Assembly (NCBI RefSeq): GCF_946482605.1
Contig: NZ_CAMLSE010000003.1
Coordinates: 248,001-312,000 of the forward strand
Source: an uncultured Dyadobacter sp.
GTDB lineage: Bacteria > Bacteroidota > Bacteroidia > Cytophagales > Spirosomataceae
Direction of reading: 5' to 3'
DNA length: 64,000 nucleotides
Below the pieces are notes generated by a model, which saw only the letters and a list, made by a program, of their open reading frames with translations, searched no databases and was not told the origin of the DNA. This document shows positions 8,781 through 18,500 of this stretch, one piece after another. The translations under genes were made by a program, and so were the position numbers. The stretch's first letter is position 1. Each line of letters starts with the position of its first letter.

Positions 8781-9823
8781 TTTAAAATGCTCCCGTCGGT
8801 GGTAACATATGCATTGTCGATGGCGATGGTGGGGGAAGTTTGTCCCGCGCTGTTGCTGCAATAGTTGATCCTCCACTGATTGATGTAGATATCGTCCTTT
8901 GCATTGTTCGACGTCCGCCATTTCCGGATCGCATCCGTTTTCAGTATCTCGGCGCCGCCCATGTACACATGCACCTGATAGTCATTATCGATCGTGAGCG
9001 ATACCTTTTTCTTTTCGTTCTGAGCGAAATTCAGGCCGGGATGATTGACGGGGACCGTAAATAAGGTAGTCGTACTGGTGGTGGCGTTGCGCTGCTGGAA
9101 CCTTAAAAAACCGTTGTACTGCTTTTTATTCTCATCCACGGGCAGGCCGCTGGTCTTGCCTACCGGAAACCATTCGAACCGGATGTTATCGATGAAAAGG
9201 TTATCGGTGCGGTCAGGGTCACGGTTGAGCGTCCATTCATAGTAAAGCGTATTATCGGCCGTGGTGCTTCCCACTTTAATGGCATCTTTCGGAAAATTGG
9301 AAACCCAGCCCATCTGTGCCTCCATGCTCACCGGAACACGCAATTGTGCATCGGCAAAAGCCCGCTGCGCATACCCCCGCGCGGCGGTCGTGGAGTTGAC
9401 GCGCGCTTCCAGCGCCCCGTTTTTAAGGGTCCCGGTACTGCTGTTCATCGTAAAGGTGTGCGAGGTCTTTTCAAATTTCTCAAAGTAGTAGGACGACACC
9501 CACATTTCACGCGAGCGGGTCTGCTTTTTACCGTTTACATCTACCTCGCAGGTAAGCGTGTAGCGGCCGGCTTCACGCGGTGCTTCCCAGGTGTTTTCAT
9601 CGAGCCCCTGCGGCTGGGTGAGCCTTCCCCCGACGGTACTCCACGTGTAGCGGGCAGCCGGGAGGTCATTGGTGCTGACGGCCATCCATACTTTCACTTT
9701 TTGTCCGAAAAAGAACTCGTCCCCCATCGCGCTCAGTGAATCTATTTCGACCGTGGCAGGCTCCTCGCAACCCGTGGCGAACAGGAACATGCCTAATAAT
9801 GCGGCTATTTGTAATCGTTTCAT
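8777..9823 (-). CDS. Surface lipoprotein with PKD-like and jelly-roll domains, putative glycan binder
   Basis: 348 residues. Lipoprotein signal FATGC places the anchored Cys at residue 19. Residues about 25-115 look like a PKD/immunoglobulin-like domain (FFFGQKVKVWMAVST, ARYTWSTVGG, GRYTLTCEV). The rest is beta-rich with a DNLFIDNIRFEW strand and a closing TIAIDNAYVTTDG strand, as in concanavalin-A-like jelly rolls of polysaccharide lyases and carbohydrate-binding proteins. No family catalytic residues are evident, so surface binding (SusE/F-like position in the operon) is the better guess. Coupled to the next gene by a 4-base ATGA overlap and 30 bp downstream of the fasciclin gene. Confidence 0.75.
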   Translation of the reverse strand: MKRLQIAALLGMFLFATGCEEPATVEIDSLSAMGDEFFFGQKVKVWMAVSTNDLPAARYTWSTVGGRLTQPQGLDENTWEAPREAGRYTLTCEVDVNGKKQTRSREMWVSSYYFEKFEKTSHTFTMNSSTGTLKNGALEARVNSTTAARGYAQRAFADAQLRVPVSMEAQMGWVSNFPKDAIKVGSTTADNTLYYEWTLNRDPDRTDNLFIDNIRFEWFPVGKTSGLPVDENKKQYNGFLRFQQRNATTSTTTLFTVPVNHPGLNFAQNEKKKVSLTIDNDYQVHVYMGGAEILKTDAIRKWRTSNNAKDDIYINQWRINYCSNSAGQTSPTIAIDNAYVTTDGSILK

Positions 9824-9853
9824 GTCTTGTTTGTTTGAATGGTTGAGGTCGGG

Positions 9854-10552
9854 TTATTCCAGTTTGAGTTCGGTTCGGGAAGGAAAGTTGAGCCACGAAT
9901 CCAAAACATGAACGTACGAGCCATTGGAGGCTTTGAGGTTGGTGGTCCGGGCGGCTATCGGGAACTTGTAATGCGTGCTGAAATTATTGAACCCGATGGT
10001 CGGGGAACGATCGTTTTTCATCAGGTATAAATTCACCTTGGCCGTATCGCCCGTCGCATAGGTATCGTACCAGGTAGGCTCGGCGGGCAGGTTCGTCCAC
10101 GACCAGGTGCCTTTGGCAATGTGATACAGCAACAGCTGCCTTACCTGCTCCTTGGGGAACTGGGCCAATGAAAAGGCCATCAGGGTGCTGTCGCCCGATT
10201 CCGGCTTTTGCGGGTCATAGTCCGGATTCGGCAGCCGGTGCGTTTGAAAATAACTAAGGTCGGTCTCGGTAGCGGAATTAAATGCCGTATTGGTCAGCAG
10301 CGCGTAGGTACTGTTGGCTTCGTTGTACCTGTCGGCAATGCCCGCGTGCTCGATGCCTTCCAGCAGAATGCTGAAAAGCTCCGGCCGGGATTTGATGAAT
10401 TCCAGCGGCGTCATTTTCAGCTCATTGCTGTATTTCCCGGCTTCATCATCGTAGTCGTATTTTTTTTGCAGGTCAAGCCCGGCCAGTTCACAGCCCGCAA
10501 GCACGGTGCTTAATGCCAGGATTATGCCTAAAATGTATTGGGAACGGTTCAT
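9854..10552 (-). CDS. Fasciclin (FAS1) domain lipoprotein
   Basis: 232 residues. Lipobox LAGC with Cys at 21. The remainder resembles one FAS1 domain: TPLEFIKSRPELFSILLEGIEHAGI near the start, a YALLTNTAFN segment corresponding to the conserved FAPTNxAF motif, QVRQLLLYHIAKG matching the family's LLxYHVxxG, and a C-terminal strand ending in VHVLDSWL like the usual V(I/H)xID/VLDxVL. FAS1 domains mediate adhesion or ligand binding; in Bacteroidota they recur in SusCD loci as extra surface proteins. It sits 42 bp after susD in the same operon. Role in glycan capture is inferred. Confidence 0.8.
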   Translation of the reverse strand: MNRSQYILGIILALSTVLAGCELAGLDLQKKYDYDDEAGKYSNELKMTPLEFIKSRPELFSILLEGIEHAGIADRYNEANSTYALLTNTAFNSATETDLSYFQTHRLPNPDYDPQKPESGDSTLMAFSLAQFPKEQVRQLLLYHIAKGTWSWTNLPAEPTWYDTYATGDTAKVNLYLMKNDRSPTIGFNNFSTHYKFPIAARTTNLKASNGSYVHVLDSWLNFPSRTELKLE

Positions 10553-10594
10553 ATCGTCTGATTTTTTTATTTAAAACAAATGGCGGAAGCTCCG

Positions 10595-12139
10595 CTATCC
10601 TTCTGTATAAGGCTTGTTCTGCTGACCTTTCAGGGCCGGATTCGCCTCAAATTCACGATAGTAGATCGGGAACAATGCTTTTCCTTCGTCGCCAAAGCCC
10701 GTGACGGTCGCGTTGGCGTCCTCCTGCCGTTGCCGCATCACCGGGTCCATGACTTCGATGAGCCGCTTGGTCCTGATCAGGTCGAACCAGCGTTTTCCTT
10801 CGCACATGAATTCCAGCTGCCGCTCTTTCAAAATGATCCATTCCACGGCCTTCTGGTCTGTTGCATTCGCTTCCACAGTGGCATCGGCCAGGTAACCGAC
10901 CCGCTTTCTGATGCTGTTGACGATCGCCAGCGCTTCCTTGCCGCGTCCCAGATGGTTCAGCGCTTCCGCCCGGAGCGTCAGTACATCCGCGAGCCGATAC
11001 ACGGGCATTTGCACAAAACTCTCGTTGGTGGAAAGTACCTGCCAGTAATCCGCGTCGGCTGTGGCACGCGCCGGCGTTACCTGGCTGTACTTGGTACATT
11101 TTTCAGTGCCGCCCAGCGTGTAATGGTTATAGCTGATCGGGACGCGGTTTCCGTTTCGCCATATCTTCACGGTGTCCATGACATTCCAGAACCGCCCGTC
11201 TTTTCCCTTTCCCGAATAAAGCCGGTCGATAAACTCGTTGAATATCGTACGGGACACCTTATACGTGTTGTTCGTATTGGAGGCGCCTACCCTCTGCGCC
11301 CAGGAATTGGCCCCGTCGGAGAGGTCGGTGGACCAGTTCATGGTAAATATCGATTCTGGCGAATTGGCCGGGGAAGTAAATTGCTCTTTCCATGCCTTCT
11401 CGTCGGCAACGAGGGCAAAACTGGTATTGCCCACAAAGTAATCGGAGGCGGCCAATGCTTTGTCATATTCCCCGAACCACAAATGGACTTCGGTTTTTAA
11501 GGCCCTCGCCGCAGCCATGTTGAAGAAGAGTCGCCGCGTTCCGGCTACGTCCACACCCATTTTCGCGATAGCCATATCCAGGTCGGCCAGGATTTGCGCT
11601 TTAATGGTCTCTACCGGCGTCCGGCCTACGCGTGTCGCAGCCAGATCTCCGGTCCAGGGTTCGGTTACGAGCGGCACCGCCCCCCACACCCTGATGGCAT
11701 AGAAGTACATGAGCGCCCGCATGCCGTGCGCCTGCCCTACTTGGTCGTTATAGTCCGCAGGCAGCAGATTAGGGATGCTGGGAAAACGCTGAATGGCGAC
11801 GTTGCACCGGTCGATCACCTTGTACAGGTTTTCCCAGTCCCATTGCGATTGGGAAGCGTCGATGGCATTCATATACACCCGGGTATCGCCGTAGCCTGTG
11901 TTCCCGTAGTTGTCCGAACGCAGGTCTCCCCATTCCAGGTGGGCGGCCGAGCTCCCATTCAATGCACCCTGAAATTCGTCGTACAACCCGTTCATCCAGC
12001 TGCGCATATCGCCCTTGGTGGCAAAAAATGTTTCAGGTGAGAGCTCCGCCAAAGGAGTCCGATCGAGGTAGCCTTCGCATCCCGCCAGCAACAACAGGCA
12101 TATTGACCAGATCAGTTTATCCAAATATTTAATCCTCAT
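10595..12139 (-). CDS. SusD/RagB family surface glycan-binding lipoprotein
   Basis: 514 residues with lipobox LAGC (Cys 21) followed by EGYLDRTPLAELSPETFF, the usual start of mature SusD. Family landmarks include GQAHGMRALMYFYAIRVWG, a PVYRLADVLTLRAEALN segment, and the C-terminal ERQLEFMCEGKRWFDLIRT with a closing ALFPIYYREFEANPALKGQQN. It follows susC by 11 bp and precedes the fasciclin gene. It acts as the lid of the partner SusC pore; ligand unknown. Confidence 0.95.
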   Translation of the reverse strand: MRIKYLDKLIWSICLLLLAGCEGYLDRTPLAELSPETFFATKGDMRSWMNGLYDEFQGALNGSSAAHLEWGDLRSDNYGNTGYGDTRVYMNAIDASQSQWDWENLYKVIDRCNVAIQRFPSIPNLLPADYNDQVGQAHGMRALMYFYAIRVWGAVPLVTEPWTGDLAATRVGRTPVETIKAQILADLDMAIAKMGVDVAGTRRLFFNMAAARALKTEVHLWFGEYDKALAASDYFVGNTSFALVADEKAWKEQFTSPANSPESIFTMNWSTDLSDGANSWAQRVGASNTNNTYKVSRTIFNEFIDRLYSGKGKDGRFWNVMDTVKIWRNGNRVPISYNHYTLGGTEKCTKYSQVTPARATADADYWQVLSTNESFVQMPVYRLADVLTLRAEALNHLGRGKEALAIVNSIRKRVGYLADATVEANATDQKAVEWIILKERQLEFMCEGKRWFDLIRTKRLIEVMDPVMRQRQEDANATVTGFGDEGKALFPIYYREFEANPALKGQQNKPYTEG

Positions 12140-12150
12140 TTCAGTATTGT

Positions 12151-15100
12151 TTAAAGTCCGATATTGATACCAACCCCTATCTCTCTCTTGCGCGGGTACG
12201 TAGCTGCGTCACGTCCCGGCGTGAGCACGCCGCCCCCGATTTCCGGGTCGTAGCCGGTGTAGTTGGTCCAGGTCAGCAGATTGTTTCCGTATACGTACAG
12301 CATCACATTGCTCATCTTTGCCTTGCGTGCCCAGGCGCTGGCCAACTGGTACGACAGCCGCACATTTCGGAGCCTGATGAACGATGCATCCTCGATGAAT
12401 GCGCTGCTCAGCTCGCGGTAGTTGTAGTTGCGGTCGTTACCGATCCAGTACCAGTCGGTGATCTGCCCGGGGTATTTCCAGCCTGTGCGCACGTAGTCGG
12501 GATGCTGGTTGTGCAGATTACCACCCCAGGAAGCATAGGAATGCATGAATTTGTTGTAGATCTTCCCGCCCCATCTCGCATACATATTGAAAGAAAGGCT
12601 CCATTGCTTGTAAGTGAACATGTTGTTCCAGCCCAAATCCCAACGCGGCTGTGCATTGCCCAGAAACTGCCGGTCGGAATCGTCGATCTTGTTGTCGTAG
12701 GTGCCTTCCGCATTGGGCAGGTTTTCCCAGATCACATCCCCGCCGCGGGCTACGATCCCATTGACCGTGATCTGTTTCACATCACCGGCATAGGCATCGC
12801 CATTCGGAAGCTGATAGCCCTCCACGGTAGGCTGGCCGTTTTGCCCGATGATCACATTGCCCTGAGCATCGCGGGCCACTTTGGGGGTCAACCTGACCGC
12901 ATAGTCCGCAGAATATGCATTGCTGGCGTCGTACTGGTAAATGCCCAGCTGCTGATAACCATAGAAGTTCCCCGCAGGCATACCCGCAGCCACGTACCAT
13001 ACATTATCCTGCAAATAGTTCTCCCGGGCGAGGTTGGTGATCTTGTTCCGGTTCCTGGCCCAGTTGATCGTCGTTTGCCACGAAAAGTCCCGCGTCCTGG
13101 GAATGGGGTAACCGGAAACCGACAATTCGAGTCCCTTGTTCTCTATACCCGCCAGGTTCATTTTCATATTGGAATAACCCGTTTGTGTCGGCAGGTTCAC
13201 CGGCACAATCAGGTCGCGGGTGGTTTTCACATAATACTCCCCGGTGAAGTTGAACCGCCCGCTCAGGAAATTCAGGTCAAGGCCGAAATTGGTGGAGCGC
13301 GATTCTTCCCAGCGCACATTCGGATTCCCGTAGGTACCCACCGCGCTCACGCCCGCCTGTCCCATGTACGGGTGCCCGGATTCGTATCGCGTCTGCGCTT
13401 CGTAGTAGCTCAATGCACGGTCGTTCCCACCGGTGCCATAGCTCACCCGGATCTTACCTTCGGAAAGCACCGGCGCTGTCCACAGCATGAAATTCTCGTC
13501 GGAAAACCGCCAGGCGGCCGACACCGAAGGGAATACGCCCCAGCGGTTGTTCTTTCCAAATTTGGAAGACCCATCCGCACGCAGGATGGCGTTCAGGATG
13601 TAACGGTCCTTGAATGAATAGCCCCAGCGGGTAAATGCCCCCACAATGGCATAATCCTGGGCGAAGGTTTGCGTTTGGGACAGGTTGAGTGTTCCCAGGT
13701 TAATGGTCGTCAGGCCGCTTTCGGTCACATATCTTTGTGCCCCGAAATCGAGGTTTTCCGTTTTACCGTTCTCGATACTTCCACCCACCATCGCATTCAC
13801 CCGGTGGTTGCCGAAGGATTTGTTGGCCGAAAAATAGGCATCGCTGAGTACCGACCACCGCCACATCGTCTGGTCGCGCCCGGTGCTCTGCCGCACGTCC
13901 TCGCTGCCATTGGAATCCAGTTCCTTACCGACAAACTGGTTGTTCCGGCTCAATAAAACGTTGCCCGTCGCGCTTGCCCTGAATTGAAGCCAGCTATTGA
14001 ACTGGTATTCCAGGAACTCATTGAAATTCCCCTCGTACCGCCGGGTAATGTTCTTGCGCTCGTAAATTTCCTGCACCGGGTTCCGCTGACCGCCCATTGC
14101 ATAGATGGGAGCCAGGGAGCCGTCGGGGTACCAGACGATGTAGTCCGTGATCCGTTTAAGCGCCCAACCCAGCACATTGCCTTCGTTGATGTTGTTGGTT
14201 TTCATCAATCCCAGGCTCAGCCTCGTCCCGAATTTGAGTTTCTGACTAGCCTGGTAATCCACATTGATACGCATGTTGGCCTTGTTGTTGTAGCTCGTCA
14301 GGATCACTCCTTCTTCCCCGATGTAGTTCAGCCCGGTGAAAAATTTGATCTTATTACTTCCGCCGCTGATACTGAGCCCCAGGTCATTGCGGACCGCTGT
14401 ACGGGTCAGCAAGTTCTGGTAGTCGTTGCTGGTGCTGCTGATGAGCCCAACCGAATCGGGGTTGGCATTGTACTTTTCGAGTACCGTTCCCCTCGTGGTA
14501 TTATTGTTGAGCACGCGTTCGAACTTATTGACCTGCGGAAGCGTATTGGCGATCGTGTTATAGCTTCTCAGGTAACGCACATCGATGCGCGGCTTACCCT
14601 CTTCCCCCGATTTGGTCGTGATCAGCACTACCCCATTGGCGGAGCGCGAACCGTAAATAGCCGCCGAAGCCTGATCTTTGAGGATATCGATCGATTTAAT
14701 GTCGTTCGGGTTGATGCCATTGATATCGGGGACGATCATGCCGTCGACAATGTACAAGGGCTGCACGCCGTCATCGGAAAAGGTGGAAGCGCCGCGGATA
14801 ATGATGTTGCTGCCCGCGCCCGGCGCGCCGGAATTGCTGCTGATCTGCACGCCGGCAACGGCACCCTGCATGGCGTCGAACACGTTTACGGCCTGCCGTT
14901 CGGTAATCGTCTTTTCGGATATCGATCCTATCGCACCGGTAATGTCCCTTTTCGCCTGGCTGCCGTATCCTACCACCACCACTTCTTCCAGCGACTTATG
15001 GTCGGCCTGCATCACGATGTCGATCGTTTTGCGGTTGTCGACGGTCGCTTTCTGCATCACGTAACCGACATAGGAGAATACGATCACCTTATTGCTGCCC

Positions 15101-15315
15101 GGCACCTCGATCGAATAGATGCCGTCGGCGTTGGTAGATGTACCGGTTGTGGTACCCTCGATGAGTACATTCACTCCGGGCAGGACGCCGCCGCTCTCAT
15201 CAGAAACCTTGCCTGATATCTTCACCTGCGACCACGTCGTGGACGTAGTCCACAGCAGCAAAAGCGCGGGCCACAGGTACTTCCCTTTTGCCGGATAGCG
15301 TACATTTAAATTCAT
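12151..15315 (-). CDS. SusC/RagA family TonB-linked outer-membrane transporter
   Basis: 1054 residues: signal peptide (about 1-30, ending TWSQ), carboxypeptidase-regulatory-like domain (about 31-110, GVNVLIEGTTTGTSTN), TonB-box region EEVVVVGYGSQ, plug domain (RGASTFSDDGVQPLYIVDG; ILKDQASAAIYGSRSANG), and a barrel closing with GVGINIGL. The last residue is Leu rather than the usual Phe, a small departure. It heads an operon susC-susD-FAS1-PKD lipoprotein-beta-helix protein. The upstream 260 bp hold a direct-repeat pair that is a good candidate site for the neighbouring hybrid regulator. Confidence 0.96.
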   Translation of the reverse strand: MNLNVRYPAKGKYLWPALLLLWTTSTTWSQVKISGKVSDESGGVLPGVNVLIEGTTTGTSTNADGIYSIEVPGSNKVIVFSYVGYVMQKATVDNRKTIDIVMQADHKSLEEVVVVGYGSQAKRDITGAIGSISEKTITERQAVNVFDAMQGAVAGVQISSNSGAPGAGSNIIIRGASTFSDDGVQPLYIVDGMIVPDINGINPNDIKSIDILKDQASAAIYGSRSANGVVLITTKSGEEGKPRIDVRYLRSYNTIANTLPQVNKFERVLNNNTTRGTVLEKYNANPDSVGLISSTSNDYQNLLTRTAVRNDLGLSISGGSNKIKFFTGLNYIGEEGVILTSYNNKANMRINVDYQASQKLKFGTRLSLGLMKTNNINEGNVLGWALKRITDYIVWYPDGSLAPIYAMGGQRNPVQEIYERKNITRRYEGNFNEFLEYQFNSWLQFRASATGNVLLSRNNQFVGKELDSNGSEDVRQSTGRDQTMWRWSVLSDAYFSANKSFGNHRVNAMVGGSIENGKTENLDFGAQRYVTESGLTTINLGTLNLSQTQTFAQDYAIVGAFTRWGYSFKDRYILNAILRADGSSKFGKNNRWGVFPSVSAAWRFSDENFMLWTAPVLSEGKIRVSYGTGGNDRALSYYEAQTRYESGHPYMGQAGVSAVGTYGNPNVRWEESRSTNFGLDLNFLSGRFNFTGEYYVKTTRDLIVPVNLPTQTGYSNMKMNLAGIENKGLELSVSGYPIPRTRDFSWQTTINWARNRNKITNLARENYLQDNVWYVAAGMPAGNFYGYQQLGIYQYDASNAYSADYAVRLTPKVARDAQGNVIIGQNGQPTVEGYQLPNGDAYAGDVKQITVNGIVARGGDVIWENLPNAEGTYDNKIDDSDRQFLGNAQPRWDLGWNNMFTYKQWSLSFNMYARWGGKIYNKFMHSYASWGGNLHNQHPDYVRTGWKYPGQITDWYWIGNDRNYNYRELSSAFIEDASFIRLRNVRLSYQLASAWARKAKMSNVMLYVYGNNLLTWTNYTGYDPEIGGGVLTPGRDAATYPRKREIGVGINIGL

Positions 15316-15337
15316 AACAGAATGGTTAACGTTTAAT

Positions 15338-15445
15338 TTATAACAGGGTTGAAAGGATAAGCACGAACACGGCGATGAGGGTCGTCACCAGAATGGCTTC
15401 GACCAGTTTCACTTGGATGACCCTCCGACTGTCTTTGTTTTTCAA
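15338..15445 (-). CDS. Possible small membrane peptide in the susC leader (non-ATG start, doubtful)
   Basis: Between the hybrid-sensor gene and susC an open frame on the minus strand would give 35 residues from a TTG at 15445 (24 from a GTG at 15412; 40 from a TTG at 15460). It has a basic front (KNKDSRR) and then one long hydrophobic stretch, EAILVTTLIAVFVLILSTLL, just before a TAA at 15338, 23 bp ahead of the susC ATG. It contains no ATG. It could be a leader peptide or small membrane protein, or a chance frame in the 5' untranslated region. No family is recognised. Confidence 0.2.
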   Translation of the reverse strand: MKNKDSRRVIQVKLVEAILVTTLIAVFVLILSTLL

Positions 15446-15457
15446 TATTTTTTGCAG

Positions 15458-15465
15458 CAAAATTT
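15458..15465 (-). promoter_or_regulatory. Near-consensus -7 element for the susC operon
   Basis: Reads AAATTTTG on the minus strand, one base off TAnnTTTG. It lies 34 bp downstream of the direct-repeat pair at 15499-15531, so a start near 15451 would put the repeats at about -48 to -80, a normal activator position. No -33 element is visible. Confidence 0.25.
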
Positions 15466-15498
15466 CAATACAATTTTACTGCCTGACTTCCCTTTTCG

Positions 15499-15531
15499 AG
15501 GTGGAAGAAAGGTTCAAATAGGTGGAAGAAA
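15499..15531. promoter_or_regulatory. Direct-repeat pair, candidate operator of the hybrid sensor/regulator
   Basis: AGGTGGAAGAAA occurs twice as a perfect 12-bp direct repeat (15499-15510 and 15520-15531), a period of exactly 21 bp, two helical turns. AraC-type DNA-binding domains, such as the one at the end of the adjacent hybrid sensor, are known to bind direct half-sites with this spacing. It lies upstream of susC. Binding is inferred. Confidence 0.5.
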
Positions 15532-15575
15532 TGCTCGGGAAGGGGATTTTTGCAGAATATTAGCGGATTAATGGC

Positions 15576-18500
15576 TCAATTCTCTGATTCGGACGCGTGC
15601 ATGTACGCACTGGGGGATTTGCCGAACTGGCTCCGGAAGGTTTTACTGAAATGTTTGGGGTCGCTGAACCCTACCGTGAAGGCGACTTCGGAGATACTCA
15701 TCTTTTTTTGCTGCAACAGGATCTCCGCTTTTTTGAGCCGGACCGAACGTACCAGGTCCATAATGCTGTACCCGGTCAGCATCTTGATCTTTCTGAACAA
15801 TACAGGTCTGCTCATCCCGATCTCGCTGACCATTTCTGCCAGGTTGAAATCCGGGTTGGCGAGATTGTCCTCGATGAGGGCCATGAGGCGGTTCAGAAAC
15901 AGCTCGTCGGGATGGGCGGTTTGCTGCACCACCGGCTCCATGCTGATTTTATGTTTGAATTTCTCTTTCAGCTCCTCCCGTGACCGAAGCAGGTTCTGCA
16001 CGCGGGTAATGAGCAATTTCGGGTAGAAGGGTTTGGTCAGATAGTCGTCCGCGCCCGTTTCCAGGCCCGCTACCTGATGCGCGACCGTGTCACGCGCGGT
16101 GAGCAGTATCACCGGAATGTGACTCGTCCGCTGGTCTTTTTTCAGTAACCGTGTGAATGCCACGCCGTCCATGACGGGCATCGCCACGTCACTAATCACG
16201 AGGTCGGGCAGTATCCTGGTTGCCTCGTCCCAGGCAGCAGAGCCATTCTGCGCCTCAACGACCTGGTAATGCGGCAATAAAAGGTCTTTCAGGTAGGCCC
16301 GCAGGTCATCCTGGTCTTCCACGATCATCACCAGCGGCTTGTGGGAGTCCGCCTTCCTTTTACCCGTGCCTTCTGCCTGCTGCCCGGTTTGTAACGGCGG
16401 CACGTCTGGCAGGGAATGGCCACTCCTGCCGGAGATCTGCGATTCCGATCCGTTGACTACTATTTCTTCCTGCGCATACACTTCGCTGCCCATGGGCAAT
16501 GCAATAATGAAACGGGTGAAACCGCCCGTTCCTCCGACCGACTCCCGGCTTTCGGCCAGAATGGTGCCATGATGCAGTTCGACGATGTTTTTACTCAATG
16601 CAAGCCCGATTCCAAAGCCCGATTCATGCCGCCCGGGATTATCGGCCTGGTAGAACCGGTGGAAGATCTTGTCGAGGTCATCGGCGGCAATGCCTATTCC
16701 ATCGTCTTCCACGATGATCTGCCACATGGCCGGCCGATCATCTGTAACCCGGGTGCTGATGCGGATCTGACCGCCCGCCGGAGTGAATTTGACCGCATTC
16801 GCCAGCAGGTTATGGAATACTTTCTCCATTTCCCCCGAGTCAAACCATAGATCGCGGTTACCGGACGCAGGTTCGAAATGCAGCCGGATTCCGCGCAATG
16901 CCGCGAAGCTGTGGAATGAGTCGATGGTTTTCTGAAGCCAGCCGTTCAGGTCATGTTTTTGTACCTTGAGGCACACATTCCCTATTTCATGTTTTTGAAA
17001 ATCAAGCAATTGCTCTACCAGTCGCAGCAAGCGGTTGGTACTTTCCTTCATCACATTCAGTTGCTTGCGTACGACGGGATTTTCACCGAATCCTTCGGCC
17101 AGTTCTCCCATCGGACCCATGATCAGCGTCAGGGGCGTTCGGATCTCATGGATGATATTGGTAAAGAAATTGATCTTGGTCTGATGCAATTCATTCCGCC
17201 GCGTCTTTTCCAAATGTTCCAATTGAAGTTCGTGGGCCAGCTGTACCCGGATCTTGTTGAACCTCGCCCAGGTATAAAGCAGTGCCAGAAATACGATCGT
17301 GTAGGCCAGGTATGCCCAGTTCGTTTTCCAGGGTGGCGCCAGGACGGTGATTTTCAGCTGTAAAGGACTCGAATTCCACAAGCCGTTGTTGTTAGCACCC
17401 TTTACCAGCAGGGTGTATTCTCCCGGTTCCAGGTTCATGTAGGTGGCTACAGGCTCATTCACGACATTCCATTCGCTGTCGAACCCCAGCAGCTGGTAGG
17501 CATACCGGTTTTTAAGCGCGTCGATGTAGTTCAATGCGGCAAATTCTATCGAAAAGACATTCTGACGGTGGTTGAGCGTAATGTGATCGGTGTAAGAAAC
17601 GCTGTTCGTAAGCACCTCGTTATCCGGACCGGCGATCACGTTTTTATTAAACAATTTCAACCCGGTAAAAACCAGCGCCGGTACGTGCGGGTTGGAGCGT
17701 ATGCTGTCGGGGTGGAACACGGCAATGCCATTGAAGCCACCGAAGTAGAGCATTCCGTCTCCGTTTTTGAAAATGGAGTTGGAAATGAACTCCTTACAAA
17801 CCAACCCGTCGTTTTTGTCGTAGTTGATAAAAGTCCCCTTTCCGGTATCGAACCTCGACAGTCCGTTTTCAGTACTGATCCATAGATGCCCCCGCGCGTC
17901 TTCCCGTATGCCCTGAATGGTTTTCCCGGGTAATCCCGAGTTTTCATCGTAACGTCTGAAGGTGCCCTTGTCGGGATTGAAAAGATTGAGCCCGGTGCCC
18001 CTCGTGCCAATCCAGATTCGTTTTTTCGCATCTTCAAAAAGCGTGGTCACATAGTTTCCACTGATGGACTCCGGAGATTTGCCGCTATGGGTATAATGGA
18101 CGAAACCATCCTTATCATTCAGTTTTTGTGCCAATCCTTTCGTCGTGCCAATCCAGATCCGCTTTTTTGAATCGAGGAGCAGGGATGTGGCGCTGTTGGA
18201 AAGCAAGCCTGCCGTGGAGCCATCGGCGAATTTATACTGGGTAAACTTTTTACTCCCCGGATCGAACCGGCAAAGCCCGCCGTGGTAGGTGGCTATCCAG
18301 AGATGCCCTTCCGCGTCCCTGACCAGATCGTAGATCCGGTCGTCGGGAATGGATGTGGCATCGTCGGGCACATTCAGGTATTGCGTGATCCGGTTTTCAC
18401 TGATGTTCAGGTAGTTCAATCCCTTGATGGTCCCGATCCAAAGGCCATTGTCGCCGTCGTTCAGCAGACATTTGATCTTCTCGTTCGAAAGACGCTGATC

